Shown here: positions 16,802-24,859 of the stretch, piece by piece
How the letters are laid out: every line of letters begins with the position of its first letter
How positions within the stretch are numbered: position 1 is the first letter of the stretch
Source of the DNA: Holosporales bacterium
GTDB taxonomy: Bacteria > Pseudomonadota > Alphaproteobacteria > RUG11792
NCBI GenBank assembly: GCA_031266385.1
Contig: JAISBC010000045.1
Coordinates: 1-55,690, forward strand
Length of the DNA: 55,690 bases
Direction of reading: 5' to 3'
Position numbers and translations under genes: made by a program
The notes under the pieces: model-generated
The model's database searches: none
The model's input: only the letters and a program-made list of their open reading frames with translations
Told to the model about the DNA's origin: nothing

Positions 16802-17509
16802 ATGGATCATAAAGAAATAACTTGCTCATTCGGTAGCATCTTAAGGGTCGCCGTACCGATGATTTTGCTCGTTCTGTCGCAGAATTTGATGTACTGCGTC
16901 GATCGAGTGATCTTGGCAAAATATTCGGTAGTCGCGATGTATGCGGCCATCGTCTCTGGAAATTTTGTTGCCGTAGTGTCTTGGGTTTTTGTTGGCGTCG
17001 CGACGGCCTCCGAAATTTTCGTCGGGCAGTACAATAGTCAAAAACGGTACGACAAATTGGCGATTCCAGTATGGCAGATGATATGGATGTCCTGTGCTTC
17101 GTCTATAATCGTCTTCATTCCTCTCGGATATTTTTCGGAATACATTCATTTCCTGCCAAAATATGCAGTTCGAGACGGGATCGATTATCAAAAACCGTTG
17201 CTTTATTTTGGTTTTCTTCCGAGCCTCATAGCTGGTCTTTCGGCATTTTTCGTGGGCCAGGGTAAGACGAATATCATCACCATTATTTCCATCCTCGGGA
17301 ATGCCGTCAACGCGGTCTTGTCATATTACCTGGTGATAACGCTCAAAATGGGGGCATACGGTGCGGCCGTTGGAACTGTCATCTCACAAATCTTACAATT
17401 CATCATTCTAGCCGCCATATTTGTGAATTCCAAAAATCGAAGCATGTTCAAAACCATGAAGAGTTATGCGTTTAATAAACGGGTATTTATCGATCGATAT
17501 ATTATATGA
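16802..17509 (+). pseudogene. MATE-family transporter, N-terminal half only
   Basis: The 235 residues match the first six-helix bundle of a MATE (DinF/NorM) drug/cation antiporter, including the early VDRVILAKYS region and a GQGKTN-type loop. Full MATE proteins have 12 helices and about 440-460 residues. This frame stops just after the inter-domain loop (NKRVFIDRYII), and the next gene, trmL on the other strand, ends 76 bases later, so the second half is gone. I see no continuation in the other frames. It is most likely a degraded gene; a functional half-transporter is less likely. The expressed part has no internal stop. Confidence 0.7.
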
Positions 17510-17585
17510 TTTTATACTCATTTCATTCACGGTTAATTTCATTTTACTCTACAAACGATATAAAAGCAATAAATGGTTCAAATTA

Positions 17586-18026
17586 TTATAACTGCCTGGC
17601 GGCTTCGGCCAGCCCGATCGCCGCGCACATAGCCACATTCAAAGATCGCGCCTCAGGGCTCATGGGAATGATTACCCTCTCGTCGCAGCCAGCAAAAACC
17701 TCGGCCGTTACCCCCGAACTCTCTCTGCCGAACATCATGCAATCTGATTCGAGGAATTGGATATCGAAGTATTTCTTGGTCGCCTTGACATCGAACAGCA
17801 CGATTCTCCCGGCATATGATGCTCTGAATTCCTCGAAGGATTCATACCGAATTAACTTCACCTTCTCGATATAATCCATCCCGGCCCTCTTGAGGGCTCG
17901 ATTATTATCGATGATGAACGATGCGGGTTCGATGATATTAAGCTGGCGCACCCCAAAACACACGCAAAGCCTGGCGATGGCTCCCGTATTCTGCGCAATC
18001 TCTGGTTCGAACAAACAGACTTCCAA
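17586..18026 (-). CDS. trmL: tRNA (cytidine/uridine-34 2'-O) methyltransferase TrmL
   Basis: This 146-residue SPOUT-class enzyme methylates the wobble ribose in leucine tRNAs. It shows the N-terminal QNTGAIARLC block and the knot motifs MMFGRESSGV and IPMSPEARSLNVA. The start is a TTG at 18026, with GAGGTGA a few bases upstream, placed directly after the stop of the DUF2608 gene, so the two are a coupled pair. Two tRNA-Leu genes, the family's substrates, occur in this window. Confidence 0.93.
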   Translation of the reverse strand: MEVCLFEPEIAQNTGAIARLCVCFGVRQLNIIEPASFIIDNNRALKRAGMDYIEKVKLIRYESFEEFRASYAGRIVLFDVKATKKYFDIQFLESDCMMFGRESSGVTAEVFAGCDERVIIPMSPEARSLNVAMCAAIGLAEAARQL

Positions 18027-18719
18027 TTACTCACCTCTTTCCATAAGTTTTTTTTCTTCTGTATATTCAATCCCAACGAAAACGACACGCCTTTCTTTAC
18101 AGAAAGCTTCGACGTGCTGAATATTTCTAATGCTATCATCTATGAAAATAATTTTCGACGGATGACAACTAGCGTAACCTAAAAAGGCCTTCAAGCTGTC
18201 ATCCTTACGAGTTCTGCCGCAACAAATGACTCCCTGATCATATGCGCTGTCTGGCTGATTATTTGGCATAGGTAGCCAACAATTTTCCAACGATGGAAAC
18301 GATTTTTCGAAATGATACCCAAGAGATTTCAACGTTTCAATTCTCCATTTTATTGGATTCTGTAATTTCTTGGAAGCCTTCGCTGACAAGGCCGTAAGAA
18401 CAACTGTTTTTATTTCTCTTTGCTGCAGTTCATCCACCAATTGCGGCATTTTTTTATTGACGAGAATAGTCTGCCGATTTGATTTTGCCCGATCCCAAGA
18501 AATAGTGGTCAAAACGCCATCGCAATCGAATACGACGAGAGTATTCTCGTCGGCTCTTTCAAATTCTGCCTCAATATCTTCTATTTTATCGGTGGTGATG
18601 ATTTTTGTGTCTGGATGGTTTTGATTCTGTTCTTGAGTTTGCTTCTTTTCTGCGCCGTCTTCTGTGCAGCCGCACAATAGAAACAAAATCGCAAATAAAC
18701 TAATAAGCTTCGATCTCAT
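18027..18719 (-). CDS. DUF2608 lipoprotein with HAD-like phosphatase fold
   Basis: A lipoprotein signal peptide (LFAILFLLCGC, lipobox LCGC, about residues 8-18) precedes a charged spacer and a HAD-superfamily domain. Motif I is FDCDGVLT (DxDxV/T class), motif II-like VVLTALSAKAS, a conserved basic CCGRTRKDDSLKAFL region, and motif IV FIDDSIRN. DUF2608 proteins occur in intracellular bacteria such as Legionella, chlamydiae and Holosporales; their substrate is unknown. It is probably attached to the outer membrane facing the periplasm. It is the first gene of a pair with trmL. Confidence 0.82.
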   Translation of the reverse strand: MRSKLISLFAILFLLCGCTEDGAEKKQTQEQNQNHPDTKIITTDKIEDIEAEFERADENTLVVFDCDGVLTTISWDRAKSNRQTILVNKKMPQLVDELQQREIKTVVLTALSAKASKKLQNPIKWRIETLKSLGYHFEKSFPSLENCWLPMPNNQPDSAYDQGVICCGRTRKDDSLKAFLGYASCHPSKIIFIDDSIRNIQHVEAFCKERRVVFVGIEYTEEKKLMERGE

Positions 18720-19517
18720 GTTTCGATTTTTAAAACACTTATAACTGCATACTCTTTTACCACATTTTCGAAATATGCAACAGCGCCCTTAATAGGACTC
18801 TCATATGAAACATAATCATTATTATCATTATTTCAGAAATACTCATTCTCATAGGTTTGTTCCTATTCTTTTTGTAACAGCTTTCTACTGCAAACTCTTT
18901 AATTCTTGCTTTAGATATCTTGCAAAAATCATCAACATAAGTGAAAATCTCAGTTAGCGGGATTATGTAAGTATCTTATGTGTTCCGCTGCTGTTTTTCT
19001 GCAGTTTTCCACGATCCTTACGCGAAACCGAGGATGGTATAGAATTGGCAAGCCGGCTTTTCCTTGGCTTGCTCCTCTTCGTGAAATGTATCATCAATCG
19101 AATACGTCAATTGCTCAAATCACATAGGTTTTTTCGAATCATTTTTCTGCAAAAAGAAAGACACGATTGCCAATTCTTTTTGATGCCTCGTTAAAAAGAC
19201 CACATCCTTAGTCACTGGAATTTCTCTACGACATCCTGGACGACGGTACTAAATCTACTGCTCATGTTGCTACGTTTGGATTTCGGGCTTACGTCTCCCT
19301 TGCTAACTTCCCCTGATTTACACCAACAACTCATGCAGCCTCTTATTTAGTTCCTGTCCGTTACCGCCAATCCATCTCACACCTTAATCTTGGGGGTGGT
19401 AATGGTTCGCTCCAAAAACGCCCGCTACTGATGTCAAATTTTGTGACAAAAAAATGTGCAACGAAACATCAAACACTTCATTATAAATTAAAACTAAATA
19501 TCCCACAAAGCATACTT
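18720..19517. other. Gene-poor stretch with traces of a decayed minus-strand gene
   Basis: No intact gene is visible in about 800 bases. Between about 19110 and 19400 the minus strand shows three consecutive coding-like pieces in different frames: WIGGNGQELNKRLHELLV and stop, then a frame ending RFSTVVQDVVEKFQ and stop, then one containing VTKDVVFLTRHQKELAIV and stop. That is the pattern of a frameshifted pseudogene, but I cannot name the family. A 10-bp perfect inverted repeat AGAATTGGCA/TGCCAATTCT lies at 19041-19050 and 19168-19177. A GCAAGCC/GGCTTGC hairpin lies next to the left arm. Confidence 0.35.
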
Positions 19518-19904
19518 TTAGTAAGTCCTTCGTGTTAGAAGTGTTGAAAATCTGGTGAGATCATTGCGTTTTGGGTAGCAAACGATCTCGAGAGATATTG
19601 TCTGAGTTTCCCTATCAATTTTAACGTCCGTAATCTCCAGATCATCTAGCCTCGGTTCAAAATGTAAGATTGCCCTGCGACACAGAGATCCGAATGCATT
19701 CAGATCTTCTGAGGCCGTATTGATCGATTCCAGATCCTTGGTTCCATACGAAAATGGCGATTCCTCGATGGGGAGAGTCGGATCCAGGCGGCAGGACAAA
19801 ATATTTTCAATTTCTGATATAATCGACTGGACGAAATCTCTATCCGATTTAAAATAAATCGAAGTCTCAGTAAATTTATCCAAAAATAAACGATCTCTCT
19901 TCAA
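19518..19904 (-). CDS. TssE-like T6SS baseplate protein (gp25 family)
   Basis: The 128-residue protein follows the layout of TssE/gp25 (Pfam GPW_gp25). The start MKRDRLFLDKF is followed by SIISEIENILSCR (TssE: SVLRDLxxLLNTR), SPFSYGTKDLESI (TssE: SxxxYGLPDLxxL), the diagnostic RRAILHFEPRLDDLEI (TssE: IxxFEPRLxxVxV), and a final beta stretch ending RFSTLLTRRTY. In known systems TssE is part of the baseplate wedge that assembles the contractile sheath. The start is a TTG at 19904, one base after the dnaJ stop, so translation is probably coupled to dnaJ. No sheath (TssB/C), TssF, TssG or TssK genes are in the window, so the rest would have to lie elsewhere. Confidence 0.7.
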   Translation of the reverse strand: MKRDRLFLDKFTETSIYFKSDRDFVQSIISEIENILSCRLDPTLPIEESPFSYGTKDLESINTASEDLNAFGSLCRRAILHFEPRLDDLEITDVKIDRETQTISLEIVCYPKRNDLTRFSTLLTRRTY

Positions 19905-19905
19905 T

Positions 19906-21048
19906 TTAACCTATCCAATCCTTCAATTTTTTAAGGAATTCTGAGGATTTCGGATGATTCTTCTGATCATCCTTCTCTCCGTCGAATTTCTGGAGGATTT
20001 CTCGTTGCCGTTTGGAGAGGGCAACCGGAGTCTCCAGGATGACCTCGACGAAAAAGTCCCCTTTCCTGGAGGAGTTTAGGATCGGCATCCCCTTCCCCTT
20101 GATTTTGAATTTCGTCCCCGTCTGAGTTCCGATTGGAATCTTGACGACATTATCGTTGCCATCGAGATCCGGGACCTTAATCTCACCTCCCAAAGCCGCC
20201 GTCGTGAAGGAAATAGGGACCGTGCAGCACAGATCATTATCCCGCCTGGTCAACACATTATGCGGGCGACTCGTGACGACGACGAACAGGCTCCCGGCTG
20301 GAGCCCCCTTGAATCCGGCCTCTCCCTCGCCGAGAATCCGAATCTGCCCTCCCGATGTTATGCCCGGAGGGATAGTGATCTCAAGATTCTTCTCGCCTCT
20401 GATCCGGCCGCTGCCCGAGCATTTCTTACAGGGATCGGCTAGGACGCTACCACTTCCTCCGCACGTCTGACAGGGCTTTTCGATCGTGATAAATCCCTGA
20501 TTATATCGCATACTTCCACGACCACCGCAGGTCGGGCATGGGGCAGGTTTCTTGCTGCCCTCGCTCCCGGATCCCCCGCATACGGAGCATCGAACTAAAG
20601 TCGAAAAACGGAGCTTTGCCGTGCCGCCTCGGTAAGCCTCCTCCAAAGAGATGGATAAGTCATACCGGATATCAGATCCTGGTTGAGTCGTCCTCTGGTC
20701 GGGCTGTTCCCCATATCCAAAAGCTCCCCCGAACATTTCCTCAAAAATTTCACTAAAGTTCGGGAATCCATCGGTAAAATTGAAGCCTCCGGAATGACCT
20801 CCGGATGATCCATAGCCTCCTCCCTGAAAGGCATCACTACCATATCGGTCGTATGCGGCTCGCTTCTGATCATCCCTCAAAACATCATATGCCTCGTTTA
20901 TTTCTTTGAATTTTTCTTCGGCCGATTTGTCTCCCTGATTCTTATCGGGATGATATTTTACGGCGAGCTTCCGGTAGGCCTTTTTCAGGTCATCCTGAGA
21001 GGCGGTTTTAGGAACGCCTAATGTAGCATAATAATCCTTCTGAGCCAT
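19906..21048 (-). CDS. dnaJ: Chaperone protein DnaJ (Hsp40)
   Basis: The 380-residue class A J-protein stimulates DnaK ATPase. It has a J-domain with the HPD motif (KYHPDKNQGD), a Gly/Phe-rich linker (about residues 73-120), four CxxCxGxG zinc repeats (CSVCGGSG, CPTCGGRG, CQTCGGSG, CKKCSGSG) and the C-terminal substrate domains. dnaK is not adjacent. The TssE-like gene follows one base after the stop. Confidence 0.97.
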   Translation of the reverse strand: MAQKDYYATLGVPKTASQDDLKKAYRKLAVKYHPDKNQGDKSAEEKFKEINEAYDVLRDDQKRAAYDRYGSDAFQGGGYGSSGGHSGGFNFTDGFPNFSEIFEEMFGGAFGYGEQPDQRTTQPGSDIRYDLSISLEEAYRGGTAKLRFSTLVRCSVCGGSGSEGSKKPAPCPTCGGRGSMRYNQGFITIEKPCQTCGGSGSVLADPCKKCSGSGRIRGEKNLEITIPPGITSGGQIRILGEGEAGFKGAPAGSLFVVVTSRPHNVLTRRDNDLCCTVPISFTTAALGGEIKVPDLDGNDNVVKIPIGTQTGTKFKIKGKGMPILNSSRKGDFFVEVILETPVALSKRQREILQKFDGEKDDQKNHPKSSEFLKKLKDWIG

Positions 21049-21448
21049 ATATATCTCCCGTTTTAAAAACCAGGGTCACTTTCTTTTTTGCAGTCCATCC
21101 CTAGAAAATAGCAAAACTAAGCCCCGATTTCCATTGATTTGGTTTTGAAGATTCGGTTTTCCCCAAAGATTACAGAATTAGAGTTTTTGAGAAGACCGAC
21201 TCTGGAAGGCTGGCTGGGGATGGGATTGTTCAACGCCGGAGTATTATTGTCATTTGGTCTCAAGGGCTGGAAAAAAATCCTCCACTTCTAAGACATTGTA
21301 TAATATGAAATAAGGTGAGTGCTGATTTGTCAGTTCCCTGTAGCTGAAAACTCTCGAATCGATAATGGATATCAGGCTCAGAGCATCCAGTAGAAGGGAT
21401 GCTCTACTTCGTATCTATGTCCATAAAAATTGTGAGTTGTCTCTGAAT
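21049..21448. other. Intergenic DNA between dnaJ and the Hcp-like gene
   Basis: No gene was found. A perfect 9-bp hairpin, AGAGCATCC-N8-GGATGCTCT, lies at 21380-21405, 44 bases past the stop of the Hcp-like gene. It could act as that gene's terminator, although no T-run follows on either strand. The rest contains the dnaJ upstream region, in which I cannot name a promoter with confidence. Confidence 0.45.
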
Positions 21449-22126
21449 CTATGATTGTTTCTTATTATGCGGTGCTTCCAGATCGAATATTGTTTTCTGT
21501 TGAACACCCTTTTTATTTCCGTTCGCTTGATCAATCGCCGCACTTTCCACCTCTATTTGATTGTACACAACCGATACCCCTGCCACATGAGCAGAAGTGA
21601 CAAAATCTATTGCGGTTAATTTCGCTTCTTTCAGGATTATTGTTGTGGTAATCACAGATTTGACCTCGTCCGAATTTGCTCCTGTTCCGGATAACCTGTA
21701 TATTGTTATGTCTTTTAACGTACCACCATGCCCTATGAAGCGAAATATGGAATACAGTTCAGGATGTTGTCTGAAGCCTATATAGAACTGAGAAGCCGTG
21801 AGCCATCCTGGCTTGATCAAATCGGCAACGGGATGATCGTATACGTTAGCTATGAGAGCTCCTGAGATGGAGTATACCACAAAACCTCCTGAAATTTGTT
21901 CGCCTTCAACATCAAAGTTGACTTTAGAATCTGTGTCAGTGATTTTGGCAACTATAGGATGCACGCTCGATTGACTGCCATCCAATCTTACCTGTCTATC
22001 AACGCCAAGGGTAAAGTTTGTTATTGGTGGCAGGAAGGAGCCACCTGACACCTGGTCAGCTGATTGATGAAAATAACTATTTTGAGACGGCACTAGAGTG
22101 TTTCTCTTCTTTTGTCGATTGCTCAT
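21449..22126 (-). CDS. Possible Hcp-like (T6SS tube) protein; otherwise unknown
   Basis: The 225-residue protein has no signal peptide and a hydrophilic N-terminus (MSNRQKKRN). The C-terminal half has the order of elements seen in Hcp. A helix-like segment LTASQFYIGFRQHPELYSIF comes first. A strand pair ending in a change of the type ILKEAKLTAIDFVTSAHVAG follows (Hcp: LxxVxVSSxSxxG). The last part is VVYNQIEVESAAIDQANGNK and then TIFDLEAP (Hcp: FxKIExxYxxQ...G...FD). The match is by eye and distant; the extra 50 or so N-terminal residues are unusual. It lies 0.4 kb upstream of dnaJ and the TssE-like gene, which raises the plausibility. The coding strand is A/C-rich. Confidence 0.4.
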   Translation of the reverse strand: MSNRQKKRNTLVPSQNSYFHQSADQVSGGSFLPPITNFTLGVDRQVRLDGSQSSVHPIVAKITDTDSKVNFDVEGEQISGGFVVYSISGALIANVYDHPVADLIKPGWLTASQFYIGFRQHPELYSIFRFIGHGGTLKDITIYRLSGTGANSDEVKSVITTTIILKEAKLTAIDFVTSAHVAGVSVVYNQIEVESAAIDQANGNKKGVQQKTIFDLEAPHNKKQS

Positions 22127-22299
22127 TAAATATAAGCCGTAAGTGTTAAAAAAGGCTTAATCTGGGCTGCATCTTAATTATCTAAAAAATTCATAAAATA
22201 CTTGGTAATAAAATTGCGTCACATACTTCTAATGTATTGCCGTCGATGTGGTGAATAGCAGCGGATACGTGCCTCTGGGGAGCCGAATAATATTAAATA

Positions 22300-22328
22300 T
22301 TGTGTTTTGATGAAAAATCAACTATACT
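22300..22328 (+). promoter_or_regulatory. Possible promoter with operator for the two-component pair
   Basis: A -10-like TATACT at 22323-22328 and a weak -35 TTGTGT at 22300-22305 have 17-base spacing. The spacer contains the perfect inverted repeat TTGAT-GAAAA-ATCAA (22307-22321), a position where a repressor would block RNA polymerase. An HTH protein is encoded as the second gene, so autoregulation is possible. Confidence 0.35.
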
Positions 22329-22451
22329 GCGAATTATGTGAATTTTTTCAACCATTTGGATATTGCGACTGTGAACTTATAACACTTTTATGGTGTACCA
22401 TGTCGTGGTTCCGCTGGCTTGTTTTTAATTTTGATGGGTGAGTCTAGCCAT

Positions 22452-23423
22452 ATGGAAGTTTCAAGAGCGTTCAATGCCATATCAAAATGTTTTACCCTCC
22501 TCGAGAAGTACGTTACTTTTCGTATTCCTTTCGCGATTATTTCCGATTCTCATGATGTACTTTTTAAGTCATCGCGTTTCTGTAATTTAGAAAAATCTCG
22601 CGTAATAAGCGAGAATTCTCTTCTAGACTTAATACCCGAGACGCGAAATAGCTATATCTGTGAATCATCGGATACGACCTATCAGAAGATCGCCACAACG
22701 AAGGATGGAATTGATCTTTTTTGTCTAACGATTGGATCGGCCGGTGATAGCCGCGGAAAAACCCTCTGTGCTCTCCCTAAATTTTATCACGATTCTCAGG
22801 AGCCACTCAGAAATATTTCTAATTTTCTCCAATTAATCAAACTGCAATTATCATCTGATTGTGACAAAGACGTTATGAATTATATAGATTTTTCGCTCGA
22901 AAATGTTGAAACCTTGAGTAATTGGCACAAAAAATTTCTTGATGAATCGATCGGTATGTCTAACCGTATATTCAAGATTCACGATGCCGTCGATCATATT
23001 CGGAGATTAATCAGCTCGCAGATTTCTCGTAGGGGATGTGTCATTCGCTGTGATACTGATATTCCTCCCGTAAATGGCGAATACCTCGAGATTCTTCGAG
23101 TCTTCAAGAATTTGATTGAAAATTCTATAAAACACGCTAATTCTGACGAACTCATCATCAGTATATCCGGCGGCGAAGTATCAGACCGTTTCGTTCGCAT
23201 CATTTTCAGGGATAATGGATCGAGCCTCTCGAAGAAGGATCAGGACAAGATCTGTTCAATTTTAAATGGAAAAACGAGGAGTTTTGGGCTCGAAATATGT
23301 CGCGATATTCTCCTCGATAATGATGGAACAATTAAACTTTTAGAGGATAGTAATGGTTGCTCATACGAAATAATTCTACCGATTGGGATACAACAAAACG
23401 ATGAGGTTAGTTATGAAGGGTAA
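22452..23423 (+). CDS. Sensor histidine kinase
   Basis: The protein has an N-terminal sensory part of about 110 residues (possibly a degenerate PAS) without transmembrane helices, so it is probably cytoplasmic. The H-box is in YHDSQEPLRNISNFLQLI; the HDxQEPLR form is typical of phytochrome-type kinases. The ATPase domain follows, with the N-box NLIENSIKHA, a G1 box around FRDNGSSLSKKD and a G2-like SFGLEICRDI. The frame opens at a TTG (22419). I prefer the ATG at 22452, with GGTGAG nine bases upstream, and an ATG at 22434 is possible. The end overlaps the next gene by 11 bases, so the two form an operon. Confidence 0.82.
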   Translation: MEVSRAFNAISKCFTLLEKYVTFRIPFAIISDSHDVLFKSSRFCNLEKSRVISENSLLDLIPETRNSYICESSDTTYQKIATTKDGIDLFCLTIGSAGDSRGKTLCALPKFYHDSQEPLRNISNFLQLIKLQLSSDCDKDVMNYIDFSLENVETLSNWHKKFLDESIGMSNRIFKIHDAVDHIRRLISSQISRRGCVIRCDTDIPPVNGEYLEILRVFKNLIENSIKHANSDELIISISGGEVSDRFVRIIFRDNGSSLSKKDQDKICSILNGKTRSFGLEICRDILLDNDGTIKLLEDSNGCSYEIILPIGIQQNDEVSYEG

Positions 23424-24144
23424 TATCGCCAACAATTCAGTCTCCATCGAGAAGATCATAGGTAGACACCTAAGAGAAAAACGCCTTAAAAGAGGATTCA
23501 CTTTGGCTGAAGTCGCCTCAAAGATCGGCCTTTCATATCAACAAATTCAGAAATACGAACAGGCGATCAGCAAGATATCCGCCGGTGCCTTGTATAGGTT
23601 ATCGGTTCTATATGGCGTTGGTGTTGAAAAGTTTTTCGATGGATTGGACGGGATGAGTTTAAGTCCATCTGGAACAACGGTTAGTATCTTCGAGAACTCC
23701 GTCGGGAAGAAGATCATCAATCTGCTGTTGGTCGAAGATAATCCGGGAGATGAAACGATAACTCGGAGAGCCTTAAATTCTTTTGGTAATCTTAATATCC
23801 TCTGTGTTCATGATGGTGATCAGATTCTGGAAGTTCTGCGATACAAGACGCTGTGTCCGGATTTTCCTCGACCAGATCTTATTTTTCTCGATATCTATAT
23901 TCCACGTCGAGATGGTATTGCCGTCCTCAAAGAAATTAAAAGAGATCGCGAGATTCAGGATATTCCGGTTATTATTCTGACGAACAATACGAGAACGGAC
24001 CTGATGGCCGAGGCCTATAAAAACGGAGCATCAGGGTATATTTGCAAATCGTTTGATTTTGCGACGTTCAGAGATAACCTTACCGATTGTATCAAATATT
24101 GGTCGAGTGCTGTCATATTGCCATCCGTAGCGAGAAGCCTTTAG
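23413..24144 (+). CDS. Response regulator with N-terminal XRE-type HTH and C-terminal receiver
   Basis: The first part is a Cro/CI (XRE) DNA-binding domain (GRHLREKRLKRGFTLAEVA...IGLSYQQIQKYEQAISKIS, about residues 15-75). After a linker comes a receiver domain with the acidic pocket LLVEDNPGD, the phospho-acceptor Asp in LIFLDIYIP, the Thr in IILTNN and the Lys in CKSFD. The order is the reverse of most response regulators (receiver first). The VEDNPGD start of the receiver resembles Rcp1-type partners of phytochrome-like kinases and fits the kinase encoded just upstream. The ATG at 23413 has GAGG six bases upstream. The frame is open further to 23383. Confidence 0.85.
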   Translation: MKGNIANNSVSIEKIIGRHLREKRLKRGFTLAEVASKIGLSYQQIQKYEQAISKISAGALYRLSVLYGVGVEKFFDGLDGMSLSPSGTTVSIFENSVGKKIINLLLVEDNPGDETITRRALNSFGNLNILCVHDGDQILEVLRYKTLCPDFPRPDLIFLDIYIPRRDGIAVLKEIKRDREIQDIPVIILTNNTRTDLMAEAYKNGASGYICKSFDFATFRDNLTDCIKYWSSAVILPSVARSL

Positions 24145-24167
24145 CAATATACGGGTCAGTGGGTTGG

Positions 24168-24254
24168 TGGTGCCCGGAAGAAGACTCGAACTTCCACGAG
24201 GTTACCCTCTCACGCACCTGAAGCGTGCGCGTCTACCAATTTCGCCATCCGGGC
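24168..24254 (-). tRNA. tRNA-Leu (anticodon CAG), CCA encoded
   Basis: On the minus strand GCCCGGA pairs with TCCGGGC, with discriminator A and an encoded CCA. The anticodon stem CACGC/GCGTG encloses TTCAGGT, giving anticodon CAG. A long class-II variable arm is present. An alternative stem register would give TCA, but its pairing is worse. Confidence 0.94.
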
Positions 24255-24562
24255 AGAGATTAGTTGTAATTCTTCAAGATCATACCATAACTACAAACCA
24301 TTTTTTTAAAAAAGGTAGTTGTAGTTATAATATGTGATTCACGTGGAAACTGGTTTCATCCATTGAATATGGTGTTAATTAGGCATGGTAAAATGTTGTT
24401 GGTAAAACTTGATCGAATGTGGATAACTATCGGTATGTGAGTATTTCTGTGATCAAAGATGAGTGTATAATATCAGAATTAACAACTTTTTGAGACTTGT
24501 GTCTGGATATATCAGGTGCTACCATGAGCTCCTCTCGTTAAGGTGTTCGAATTGAGGGATTC
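24255..24562. other. AT-rich intergenic region, candidate replication origin
   Basis: This 308-base gap holds several origin-like elements. There is a perfect DnaA box TGTGGATAA at 24418-24426. A parS-like site lies at 24335-24350. A long imperfect hairpin with 10-bp outer arms ATAACTACAA/TTGTAGTTAT (24287-24328) surrounds an A/T-only core. Strand composition changes sharply at this point: the downstream plus strand is strongly G-rich (for example 16 G and 2 C in 25321-25380). parAB lies 4.6 kb away. Only one exact DnaA box is visible, so this is a hypothesis. TATAAT at 24326-24331 may also serve as a -10 for gatC. Confidence 0.4.
24335..24350. promoter_or_regulatory. parS-like site (degenerate)
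   Basis: TGATTCACGTGGAAAC matches 13 of 16 positions of a TGTTTCACGTGGAACA-type parS, including the CACGTG core. It lies in the candidate origin region. Confidence 0.45.
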
Positions 24563-24850
24563 GTGATTGGTGACAAAGATCTGGATAAGGTGTGTAAATT
24601 AGCAAAAATAGAGATTAGTGATGATAATCGAGATGAGTTTTTGAATAAACTGAATTCAATTTTTGATTGGATAAATCAATTGCGTGAGATTGATGTATCT
24701 AGTATCGATGATTCTGGATTATTGGCGGAGAATTCAGATTTTTTGGAGAGATCTGATGATCGGTCGTTGACGGGCTCCAGGGAGACTCTGATGAAGAATA
24801 CAAAGTTTCAGAAGTTTGGTATGTTTTGTGTTCCGAAGGTTGTCGATTGA
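24563..24850 (+). CDS. gatC: Asp-tRNA(Asn)/Glu-tRNA(Gln) amidotransferase subunit C
   Basis: The 95-residue GatC stabilises the GatAB amidotransferase that makes Gln-tRNA and Asn-tRNA by transamidation. The family start (VxKLAKIEISDD), the segment FLNKLNSIFDWINQLREIDV and the C-terminal FxVPKVVD are present. The start is a GTG at 24563 with GAGG five bases upstream. gatA and gatB are not in the window. Presence of gatC implies indirect aminoacylation. thrS follows nine bases after. Confidence 0.93.
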   Translation: MIGDKDLDKVCKLAKIEISDDNRDEFLNKLNSIFDWINQLREIDVSSIDDSGLLAENSDFLERSDDRSLTGSRETLMKNTKFQKFGMFCVPKVVD

Positions 24851-24859
24851 GGATAGATT

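Noticed and set aside
17506..17874. 122-codon plus-strand open frame after the MATE fragment
   Set aside because: It is mostly antisense to trmL and does not continue MATE homology, so it is treated as a shadow.
24168..24254. Reading the tRNA-Leu anticodon as TCA (a UGA decoder)
   Set aside because: The alternative stem register pairs poorly; CACGC/GCGTG gives a perfect stem and anticodon CAG with a class-II variable arm.
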